DNA from: Aquilaria yunnanensis
Lineage: Eukaryota > Streptophyta > Magnoliopsida > Malvales > Thymelaeaceae
Assembly (NCBI GenBank): GCA_039654915.1
Contig: CM077597.1
Span: 80,106,001-80,170,000, forward strand
DNA: 64,000 bases
Reading direction: 5' to 3'
A program made the translations under genes and the position numbers. Under the pieces are notes generated by a model. The model did no database searches. It was not told the origin of the DNA and saw only the letters and a list, made by a program, of their open reading frames with translations. Shown here piece by piece: positions 22,727 through 32,000 of this stretch. Numbering within the stretch: the stretch's first letter is position 1; each line of letters starts with the position of its first letter.

Positions 22727-23395
22727 CAAGGTGTTAAATGCTATTACCGCTAGGCATACCGCACCCCAAAATTTTAAGGTATACTGCATGGTATACCGCG
22801 CCGCATGCCGTTACCGTTACTGTAAAAAATAAATGTTTGAATATTTTTTTAGATAACATAATTTGTTTAATAATTTATTTTTACACATTTTATATATATT
22901 CTAATTTTTCTCATCATAATTTGTCAAATATAAATAAAATATATATGATAGAAGATATTCAGTTGGGTAGCATGCACCAGAAATCCAATTTATGGATATT
23001 GTTCAGCACCACAGGAACCTTCAAGCTGCTACCATCCATTAAATTGTTATATTAATTAAGAAAAGTAACAAAAAAATAAAAATAAATATTTATTTTATGA
23101 TATGTGCATTATTTATATTTTAATTTTTTTTATATATTTATGATATTATTAATGTAAAATGAAAAAAAAATAGCCGCAAAAAATAAAATACCGCGGTACG
23201 TATCACACGGTATTTTTCGTACATCATGATTTTCTAACAAAATGCATACAAAAAGCGAACGATATACGGTATACATCAAAATACCGCGGTATACCGCACG
23301 GTAAAATGACAAAAACGCGAAAACATTTATACTACATACCGCATACCTGCGGTAAACGGTATAATGCGCGGTATACCGCGGTATTTAACACTATA
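22727..23395. mobile_element. hAT-type element with CGGTATACCG subterminal motifs
   Basis: The left end CAAGGTGTTAAAT and the right end, read inward as TATAGTGTTAAAT here (CATAGTGTTAAAT in the second copy of this end), are imperfect inverted repeats. The preceding octamer CTAGTGGC (22719-22726) reappears after the right end as CTAGTTGC (23396-23403). It is exactly CTAGTGGC after the duplicated right end at 27855-27862. An 8-bp target duplication with CA...TG ends defines hAT. Both subterminal regions are densely studded with TACCG/CGGTA words, comparable to the short subterminal transposase sites of other hAT elements. No transposase is encoded. Confidence 0.75.
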
Positions 23396-23830
23396 CTAGT
23401 TGCTAGGCAGATTGTCCATGCTCCAAAAAAATCAAAGGGCTTGGTAGTTTGGGGGCTTTCCTTGAAACAGAGCTATTGATGGTAAGAAATTTAGGTGAAG
23501 TGAGTTCATGTTTACCATATTAAAGGTAAACCTCTTTAGAGAATCATAGCTCTATTTGATTCTTTTGTTGTGATGAAAAATAGTTCAAAAGCTAGAGAAA
23601 AATTTGTTGATGCTGTTTAGGAAAGTTAATGTGCTACTTTTAGGAATAGTAAGTTTGTGATGAAGTTAGCTTATTTGCATGTTTGGGAACATTTTGATAG
23701 ACTTGATTGGTATCATTTTGTTTGGGTCCAAGCCATGTGCCTGAACATTCGTTTATATGTTGATTTGCTATGCTTGATAGACTTCCTAAATTGAGTAAAT
23801 TGAGCAAAATTATGGGACTTCCAACCATTA
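23134..23830. repeat. 697-bp tandem duplication, unit 1
   Basis: This unit starts ATATTTATGATATTATT inside the hAT element and runs to CTTCCAACCATT. It is repeated immediately afterwards as unit 2, whose two pieces are 23832-23917 and 27679-28289. Without the LTR-like insertion, unit 2 is also about 697 bp. The non-hAT part (about 23404-23830) has no recognisable coding sequence. Confidence 0.85.
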
Positions 23831-24243
23831 GATATTTATGATATTATTTATGTAAAATGAAAAAAAATAGCTGCAAAAAATAAAATACTGCGGTACGTAT
23901 CACGCGGTATTTGTGGTTGTTGACACCCAATTTCGTCCGGCCTTTTTTTTAAAAAAAAAAATTTAAAAAAAAAAAAAACACTAATTAAAAAAATTATTAT
24001 TATTATTATTATTATTGCTAAAAAATTTTAATTATGTTAATTAGTTTAAAATATATTTTTATTTTGAGAAGATTTGATTTAAAATAATATATGTGTGAAT
24101 ATGTATGTGTTTGGAATAAAAATAAAATTTCAGAAAAAAATGACAAAAAAATTAAAAGTTTGAGGTAAAAATGACAAAATTGAGAAGTTTCGGATAAAAT
24201 TGACAAATTCTGAAAGTTTCAGGAGCTTTGGATAATTTTTCGC

Positions 24244-24285
24244 GTCAATTTTGGGCCTAAACGGACGTTTCTAGCCCAAATTGAC
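24244..24285. other. Strong two-part hairpin in the LTR-like insertion
   Basis: GTCAATTTTGGGC (24244-24256) pairs with GCCCAAATTGAC (24274-24285) with one bulged base. Inside it AAACG (24259-24263) pairs with CGTTT (24266-24270). It lies about 150 bp upstream of the TATA box and could form a cruciform or, if transcribed, an RNA stem-loop. Confidence 0.7.
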
Positions 24286-24436
24286 AGAAAACGTTAAAAT
24301 TGTCAAAATCAGAAGCTTCTGAGCTTATCCAGAGCTGGAGTAACGTAAAGGACTGAAACTGTCATTTTACCAATTTAAAAGATAAGTTTGATATTTTTTA
24401 TTAATTTATCCGTCCACAGTTCAGCTAAGCTCCTTC

Positions 24437-24445
24437 TATAAATAC
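24437..24445 (+). promoter_or_regulatory. Probable TATA box of the LTR-like insertion
   Basis: TATAAATAC stands in a locally less AT-biased context, with CT-rich DNA on both sides. About 30 bp downstream the sequence becomes leader-like. It is about 520 bp from the left end, a reasonable place for the U3/R junction of a long LTR. Confidence 0.5.
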
Positions 24446-24626
24446 CCCCCCAAATTCAGTGCTGAACATATAGAAAATCAGAGAAAAAAGTTCAGAGCTC
24501 CGTTTTAGAAAAAGAGAAAATAGAAGCCTTAGTCCTAGGCTCTCCTCCCTCTGCCAAAACAGTCCCAAAATTATTTTTTCTTACGTTTCGACTACCTTCT
24601 TCCTCCGTTTTCTCTTTCTTTCTTTT

Positions 24627-24850
24627 TCCGTCGCCGTCGCCATCGCCGCCGCGCCCAGCAGTCCTGCCGTCTCGCGCCGCCGCACCCAGCCGTCCTGCTG
24701 CCGTCGCCCCGCTCCCTCGCCGCCGTCGTCCCGGCCGCCGTTACCCTCGCCGCCGTCGCCCCGCGCCCTCGTCGCCGTCGCCCAGCCGCCCTGCGCCCTC
24801 GCCGCCTCCGCCTGCCCAGCCCCGTCACCCCCCCCTCCTCCCTCGCGTCG
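24627..24850. repeat. GC-rich CGCCGTCGC low-complexity block
   Basis: About 220 bp consists almost entirely of CGCCG, CCGTCGC and CCCTCGCC words, in stark contrast with the AT-rich surroundings. The arginine/alanine-rich minus-strand frame here is a product of the repeat. CpG density is high, so the block could be a methylation target. Confidence 0.8.
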
Positions 24851-25136
24851 CCTCTGATTCTTTCTCCAGATTCAATTTTAATTTTTAAGGGTAAAACCTC
24901 CTTTCAGTCCTTCATCTTTTCAATTTCTTTCTATTAGGTCACTAACCTTTTTATTTTGTCTTTGCAGAAAATTAATTAACTAACTCATTTATTTTTTACT
25001 TGTTTATTTATTTGTTTATTATTGTTATTATTACTAACCTTTTTTTTTTTTTTTGTTATTAGCAACTAACAACTAACTTGCTAATTTTTACTAACCTTTA
25101 TTTTTATTGTTGTTAATAATTAATTAAATTGTCTAA

Positions 25137-25640
25137 CTTTTATTTTTGTTGTAATTAATTAACTTAATTAAACTTGGCTAACTTTTATTTATTGTTGTTA
25201 ATTAATTAACTTAATTAAACTTGGCTAACTTTTATTATTGTTATTAATTAATTAACTTAATTAAACTTGGCTAACTTTTATTATTGTTATTAATTAATTA
25301 ACTTAATTAAACTTGGCTAACTTTTATTTATTGTTGTTAATTAATTAACTTAATTAAACTTGGCTAACTTTTATTTATTGTTATTAATTAATTAACTTAA
25401 TTAAACTTGGCTAACTTTTATTTATTGTTGTTAATTAATTAACTTAATTAAACTTGGCTAACTTTTATTTATTGTTGTTAATTAATTAACTTAATTAAAC
25501 TTGGCTAACTTTTATTATTGTTGTTAATTAATTAATTTAATTAAACTTGGCTAACTTTTATTTATTGTTGTTAATTAATTAACTTAATTAATTTGGCTAA
25601 CTTTTATTATTTTTGACTTAATTAACTTTCATTATTATTG
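25137..25640. repeat. 46/47-bp minisatellite, about ten copies
   Basis: The phrase TTGGCTAACTTTTATT recurs with starts near 25174, 25221, 25267, 25313, 25360, 25407, 25454, 25501, 25547 and 25593, so the period is 46 or 47 bp. Each unit also contains TTAATTAATTAACTTAATTA. The one-base period change comes from TTATTTATTG versus TTATTATTG. Copies are nearly identical in the middle and decay at the edges. Confidence 0.9.
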
Positions 25641-26040
25641 TTAATAATTAATTTAATTAAATTTTGATAACATTTATTATTATTTTTTTTAAGTGGATGG
25701 CCAAAAAGCCCCACTTTATTAATTTTTCTTTATATAATTTAATTTATTTAATTCACCTTTTACCCATAAATAAAAAAACTAAAAGAAGATTCTTTTGTAA
25801 TTAATTATTAAGGCTAATAAAAATTTAAAAGCCAATTATTTTTATTTTGGAATACATTTTTTATTATTTCTTTAAAGATAACAAAGTGAACTTTTTGTTA
25901 AAATTAATAAACAAACATGATTAAATCAATTCTTTTTAAATATTTTTTTTAATAATGATACTTAAAATAAAAATTCAAGAAAAATCCAATTAAAATTAAT
26001 AATTAATAAATAATTAAAATTTAACAAAAATTAAAAAAAT

Positions 26041-26071
26041 CCATGACCAAATGATCCGCCAGGATCCATGG
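26041..26071. other. Bulged hairpin motif, copy 1
   Basis: The outer stem CCATG/CATGG encloses a 7-nt bulge ACCAAAT, an inner stem GATCC/GGATC and the loop GCCA. The architecture is the same as at 27183, 27322 and 27370. Confidence 0.75.
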
Positions 26072-26634
26072 CTTGGAAATTTTTTTAAATAAAGTATATA
26101 AATAAACTTTTCTTTATTAAAAATAAAATTTTGGGACTAATATATTAATTATTTATTAAAATAATAAAATAATTTTATTTTAGTTTTCTTTATTAATAAA
26201 AAGAATAAAAAGAATAAAAATTTTGGGTTAATATTTTATTCAGTAATATTTTATTCCTTTTAAAAAATATAACTTTTTGTCTCCTTTATAAAAATTTTAG
26301 TCAAATAATTTCAAAAAAAATAAAAAAATAAATAGCAAAAAAAATTGAATTTTCTTTTAAATATTTTAGACTTATTAATTAGATATTTTCAGAGATATAA
26401 ATTAAAAAAAAAAAAAATCTTTCATTAAACAAAAAGAAAACAAAAAAATATAAATATCAAAACTTTTGTTTTAAAATACATATAAGTTTTCGGTTAAATA
26501 ATCTTTTATTCCAAAACAAATTAAATAAATATCAAAACTTTTCTTCTTTTGTTTAAAATATACATATAAAGTTTTAATTTTTTTAATTAAACAATTACTT
26601 TTGGTTAATCTTTTATAAAAAAAAAAATTTAGTT

Positions 26635-26728
26635 CATGGTATATTGGCTGGAAACTGTCTCGTGCCCGCTTTTGAGCTGCTTCACCTGGTGAAGAGGGTC
26701 TGGCTGAGTAACAACGCCCCGTACCATG
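26635..26728. other. GC-richer island bounded by CATGGTA/TACCATG
   Basis: CATGGTA (26635-26641) and TACCATG (26722-26728) are inverted. Between them the sequence is much richer in GC than its surroundings and holds a second inverted repeat, CTTCACC-T-GGTGAAG (26680-26694). It may be a larger relative of the bulged hairpins elsewhere in the element. Confidence 0.6.
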
Positions 26729-26864
26729 ATCAAAGTTTTTTTTTATTTTTAAAACTCTTTAATTCCTTTAAATTAACTTCTTATTAAATAAAAATTAATA
26801 ATTTTTTTAATTCTTTTATAAATTGAGTAATTCTTTAAATAATAAATATCCTTCATTAAACAAG

Positions 26865-27085
26865 AAAAATCAGATAAAAATAAAAGAAAGAAATAAAAGA
26901 TAATAAAAGAAAGAAATAAAAGATAAAAAAAAAGAAAGAAATAAAAGAAAAGATAAAGAAAGATAAAAGAAAAAAAAAAAAAAAAGAAAGATAAGATAAA
27001 GATAAAGAAAGATAAAAGAAAGAAAATTAAAAAAAAAGAAAGTAAAAATAAATTAAAAAAAGAAAAAGAAAGAAAGATAAATTTT
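26865..27085. repeat. Purine-rich AGAAAGATAAAA simple repeat
   Basis: A run of GAAAGATAAA/AAAGAAAG words is almost devoid of pyrimidines on the plus strand. It is low-complexity and has no coding content. Confidence 0.85.
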
Positions 27086-27182
27086 TAATTTGTATTAAAA
27101 ATCATTCATGAACAAAATTATCATTTAAAAATTAATTTCATGATAATAAGAATTAAATAATTACGATAAATTAAATCAATTT

Positions 27183-27213
27183 CCATATCCGGATGATCCG
27201 GCAGGATCTACGG
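27183..27213. other. Bulged hairpin motif, copy 2
   Basis: The outer stem CCATA/TACGG has one A-C mismatch. The bulge is TCCGGAT, the inner stem GATCC/GGATC and the loop GGCA. Confidence 0.75.
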
Positions 27214-27321
27214 TTTGGAAAATATTAAACTTTTTTAAAAAAAAATAAATAAATTAAATAAAAAGATAAAAATCCATATTTTTACAATATGGATAAAATT
27301 GTTTAAAATTTCACCAAAATT

Positions 27322-27400
27322 CCGTGTCCAAATGACTCGGCAGAGTCCATGGTTCGGAATCAAAATCTTCCGTGTCCAAATGACTCGGCAGAGTCCATGG
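27322..27400. other. Bulged hairpin motif, copies 3 and 4 (48 bp apart)
   Basis: Copies at 27322-27352 and 27370-27400 both read CCGTG, bulge TCCAAAT, GACTC, loop GGCA, GAGTC, CATGG. The inner stem differs from copies 1 and 2 at two adjacent base pairs, and both strands have changed so that pairing is kept. The outer stem contains a G-T (G-U in RNA) pair. Each copy is also framed by TTCC...GGAA. Confidence 0.8.
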
Positions 27401-27538
27401 TTCGGAAGTATAAAATTGTACCCGAATTAATTACCAAAATCCACATTTTTGACTAATTCAGTTAAAATATCTAAATTAACTGAAAATTTTTAAAAGCAAA
27501 GTAAAACAAAATTAAAATCAACTAAGGTGCCAATTTTG

Positions 27539-27639
27539 GGCGCTATAACAATATTGTTTTAGCGTAACCGTACTCCCGATTCCCGAACTCTCGCAGACCA
27601 ATTTTAAGGTGACCAATCGACCTAAGTAAACCGATTGGT
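27539..27639. other. Two further perfect or near-perfect hairpins near the right end
   Basis: CGCTA-T-AACAAT pairs with ATTGTT-T-TAGCG at about 27540-27563, with only a T-T mismatch. ACCAATCG (27612-27619) pairs perfectly with CGATTGGT (27632-27639). Both lie in the last 140 bp of the LTR-like insertion. Confidence 0.7.
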
Positions 27640-28289
27640 GGCGACTCCCGAAAAAGACCCGCACGTTGCCACAGTGGTATATCACGATTTTTCTAACAAA
27701 ATGCATACAAAAAGCGAGTGATATGCGGTATACCGCAAAATACCACAGTATATCGCACGGTAAAATGACAAAAACGTGAAAACATTTGTACTGGATACCG
27801 CATACTCACAGTAAACGGTATAATGCGCAGTATACTGCACTATTTAACACTATGCTAGTGGCTAGGCAGAATGTCCATGCTCCAAAAAATCAAAGGGCCT
27901 GGTATTTTGGGGGCTTTCCTTTGAACAGAGCTATTGATGGTAAGAAATTTAGGTGAAGTGAGTTCATGTTTACTATATTAAAGGTAAACCTCTTTAGAGA
28001 ATCATAGCTCTATTTGATTCTTTTGTTGCGATGAAAAATAGTTCAAAAGCTAGAGAAAAATTTGTTGATGCTGTTCAGGAAAGTTAATGTGCTGCTTTTA
28101 GGAATAGTAAGTTTGTGATGAAGTTAGCTTATTTGCATGTTTGGGAACATTTTGATAGACTTGATTGGTATCATTTTATTTGGGGTCCAAGTCATGTGCC
28201 TGAACATTCGTTTATATATTGATTTGCTATGCTTGATAGACTTCCTACTTTGAGTAGATTGAGCAAAATTATGGGACTTCCAACCATTT

Positions 28290-28457
28290 TATGTCTATTA
28301 TACTATATGTGTGACGAAACTAGGAATCACCTCTCGTGTTGTGAATATTCAATTATTGTTTGAAGAACTATTATGAATATTCTGCCAGCCTATTTTGCAA
28401 CTTTGATTTATTATCTGTGACGGGAGAGAAATATGAAATAACTTCTAGTATTTAATA
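28290..28457. other. Spacer between tandem duplication and MITE
   Basis: Single-copy AT-rich DNA with no recognised feature. The left TA target of the next MITE is at 28456-28457. Confidence 0.4.
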
Positions 28458-28690
28458 CTCCCTCCGACCCATAAGTTTTGATACATTTGACTTTTTGTTA
28501 TATTTTGACTTAATTTTATTCATATTATTGTTTGCTAAAAAAAATCAAAAAAAATATATTTAGAAACTACATATCTTAAATTATCATTCATATACAAAGA
28601 TTTTGTATTTATATATTAAAATTTTAAAAATAAACAATCATAGATTAATTGCCAAAAATAAATGGAGCAAAACTTTTGGGACGGAAGGAG
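28458..28690. mobile_element. Stowaway-type MITE (233 bp)
   Basis: The ends are CTCCCTCCGACCC and, inverted, CTCCTTCCGTCCC, flanked by TA at 28456-28457 and 28691-28692. The interior resembles the MITE at 882-1116 (shared phrases include TTGACTTTTTG, ATATATTTAGAAACTA and ATCATAGATTAATTG). The two are members of one family. Confidence 0.9.
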
Positions 28691-29089
28691 TATATAATAA
28701 ATGATGAAATTAGAAATATTTTTTCTTAGAACTGAGTTTTAAGATCTTTGCTTAGGATGGAATGTGGCAGTGGAATTTCTTTAAAGTAATAAAAACCACA
28801 GCTAAATTTCCTTTTCGAGCCTACCGTATTACCCCCTTTTCGTGCATATGAAGTTATTTTCTCCAATACAATAAAAATCGGTACAACAAATGCCAACAAA
28901 AAAGACAATTTGGAAAGGAGAAACATAGAGCAAGAGTAGGGACCCAATCATGAAAAGCAAAACTGATGATGCCAGACCACACAAAGCTCCGGAACTGTTT
29001 ACCAAACTAAAGAAGCTCGGGAGCTGTGTGGTTAGCATTTGATTTCTACCATCTTAAGAAGACTAAACAGAGCACCTAAGTTTTGTAAG
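28691..29089. other. 3' flank of NUG2
   Basis: This interval lies between the MITE and the NUG2 stop codon and should contain the NUG2 3' untranslated region, read leftward. No other feature was recognised. Confidence 0.4.
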
Positions 29090-32000
29090 TTATGGCTCAT
29101 CTGCGCTGACATCGCTGGTTCCACCAGTGGCACCGATATCATTAGAAGGTTGGCTAACATTACCTGCATTTAATTCCTTCTCACTAAAAAGTTCCTTCTG
29201 CACCGGCACGTTTCTTTGCTGCTGGGATGACATAACGTTTGCAATAGCCTTGAATGCTGCTGACGTCTGATCATTATCGGGAACTCCATCCTTATTTATG
29301 CCTGATACAGTTGGCTCCTCCGGAGAGGTATCAGCTTCTTGCTGTGGAGGAGGAACAAAAAATGGAATTTTGCCCCTCTGCCAGTCTTGGAGAACCATCT
29401 TAGCCCCAGTCATTAGATCCGGCTCACCCCCCTGGTCACAAGGAAATCTGATCAATAAACTTGAGCAAATACAATACAAAATCATGAATCTTAAGTTTAG
29501 TCGTTTAGCAACTAAAGCTTGGTTGGTGCTTGCAAGGTACACAATAAAGGAGATTTTCATGTAAGACAGTAACCAGAAACGCTGTGTTCTTGCTCACTAT
29601 TTTATATTCAAATTTACTGCAATTTACGAGATTCAAGATGCCAAACTCCCCCACCACCCCAAAAAAGAAAAATCAAACAGTTCATTAAATGCTGAAGTCT
29701 CCCAAGTCACTGCTAGGACTTAAGGGCATAAGCCACACACTCTAATTCACCCCACATAGACATGCCCTACTCTGGCATCTTATACTTGCATTAACTATTC
29801 ACTACATACAACACATCAATAGAATTCCTCAAAATTGTACAAAAAGAAAACCATGAAGCAATCACATCTAAGACAATTTTATTAGTGTAACCCCCTACAT
29901 CTGGAAAGCACAAAAAGTTTTTGCTTATGAACATCCTTCAACTGGGTCAAGTCGTAGAGTCAAATGATGCCGCATAGCCTACCAGGATAAATGCCATCAC
30001 TTTCTTTTCTAATGTCGAAGAACTAAAAAGGCTAATTCCCATAGTTCACTCTCCCTATTGAACCCATAATCCAGCGTCTTCCAAATTTCAACTCACATGC
30101 TAAGCCTAATAGCTCTGTGACTTACTAGCTTTTTTTATGCATATAATGGACGGATAAAAGATGAACAAATAAACATCTGAACATTTATCTTTGTGTGTGT
30201 GCAGGATCCCACACAAAAGATGAATTCATATGCACTTTGATGATCCATTTTGTACGTTTGTACCTGAATCACGTGAATATTGATTAACGGTGATAATAAA
30301 AATTTAAAACTATAAGACTTACCTTCAAAAGCTTGCCAGTTGATCTGCAAAGCTGAACCAAAAAATCATTTTCATCATCCCTGAGCAACAGAAAAAGTAA
30401 TGAAGCCTATTGAATACAACCTTTTTAGACCTTAAAGAAAGAAAACAAAGAGACTGGTGGCACGGTACATAATGAAATCTCCAGGATAGGATGAAGGGGT
30501 TTCTTTTCTGTTTGTTAAACACGTGGACAATAAAAATTAAATGTTAAAACAAAGACCTTCACCTGGTATAAGAAATCATGCATATGGGTCATTAGAATAT
30601 CCAGCAAAACAATTTTGAAACCCTAGCCAGTTAGGCGAGTAGAAGGCCCCAGAGGGAGAAAAGGTACTATTCAAAAGCATGGTTGTTGGACATGTCTAGT
30701 TATTCTGTTAAAGAAGGTCCAAGTGATGCTTGGTAAGCATACATCAAGATAGTAAGACAAGATTTCCTAGAATAGAGTACGGTACATTCTTAGTGAAACT
30801 ACAGTGGTACTTGTTAAGAATCAATCCCTACATAAGATATGATTTCATTATTCTGCACAATCCAATAAAGAGTAATGCACTATAACATTTTTACTGCAAT
30901 TGCTCATCTGATGATTGAAAGAAAATGCAGCAAGGACAAGGAGAGGCAACCTTGTCTGAAGCAACATATTTTTGGAACCAGAAGCAGCATCACAAAACAT
31001 AAAAGTAACTCACCATTGGCTAATCTTATATGCTCTTTCTAGGTGCTCTTTCTTAACACGTTTCAGCACTTCTCCAATGTGTTCAGCAGCATCCTGCAAG
31101 TTTGCAACTCGCACCTAGAAAGAGACAGCAAGAAACTAAGCAGTTTACTTGGACAAGAAAAAACAATATTCTTAACAGATCAAACCAGAAGTCCAGAATC
31201 TTATATATATTATGGGCATAAGAATGCATTAACGGTCTAACATGCTCAGATAAAGGACTACATTGAAGATTACAAAAAAGATAACCTATCAAAATGAGAA
31301 AACAAATTATTGCATGCACCAAAAGATTGTTTCACTTTGAACACTATGTTGTGAAGTTTTCACATCAATATGTGCAAACAACACCCAATAGCATAAATGC
31401 TGACAACTTATGATATAAATACTATGATGGTGAGTAATCACACACTCATGCTAGAAGTGAAAACAAAAATAGAGGACAACAGCAGCAGCCACATTCGTCT
31501 CTACAACTTCATAAACGACTTACTCTTCCAATACACAATTCATGGAAATTCACCTCAACCATCAATTAAAGAAAAAAAAAAGACAATATCACGCCAAAGG
31601 AAGCCATAAGCCATGGAAAAAATCAACAAATGCATACACATGAAAAAGAAATCAATCGCAGGGGAAAAACCAAAACTAAAGAAAAACGAAGTGACATACC
31701 ACACCCTTCAGTACTATATCAGTCTCAGAGTCACTGTTCTGATAAACAACGCCAGGGCAATCAATCAAAAAGATCCTCTTTGTAAGTGTTATATATTGCC
31801 AAACCTTTGTCTCACCAGGAATTGGAGCAACCTTGCAAACCTGTTGGAACAGAAGCAAGCAAATTAAAATAGTTCTTAAATGGTCACAACTACAAATCAT
31901 TGTATTTTTTTTTTTTTTTGCAACATTAACAAACACATTGAATGGTGGTGAAACATTAAATGAATCACACACTACTTAAGATAGCAAAACAACAATAGGA

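Larger units (their letters stand above)
23918..27673 (+). mobile_element. LTR-like insertion, probably a long solo LTR or LARD (3,756 bp)
   Basis: The sequence begins TGTTGACACCC and ends TTGCCACA, so it has TG...CA ends. It is flanked by an identical 5-bp duplication, GTGGT (23913-23917 and 27674-27678). The uninterrupted copy at about 23205-23215 shows the unoccupied site. A TATAAATAC box lies at 24437, followed by a GC-rich leader-like block, a 46/47-bp minisatellite and long AT-rich DNA with structured motifs. No gag, pol, primer-binding site or internal second LTR was seen. A long solo LTR of a Ty3/gypsy element (Tat/Ogre-like LTRs can reach this length) is the favoured reading. A large retrotransposon derivative is the alternative. 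Confidence 0.75.
23832..28289. repeat. 697-bp tandem duplication, unit 2 (split by LTR-like insertion)
   Basis: Positions 23832-23917 match the first 86 bp of unit 1, and 27679-28289 match the rest. The 3,756-bp insertion and one copy of its target duplication interrupt it. The hAT right end in this copy ends at 27854 and keeps the intact CTAGTGGC target duplication at 27855-27862. This shows that the duplication copied part of an already inserted hAT element. Confidence 0.85.

Noticed and set aside
23404..23830. Protein-coding gene in the duplicated unit
   Set aside because: Open frames are short and interrupted, and differ between the two copies. No domain or splice pattern was seen.
24592..24828. 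Arg/Ala/Gly-rich minus-strand open frame
   Set aside because: It is the translation of the CGCCGTCGC low-complexity block and has no independent evidence for a protein.
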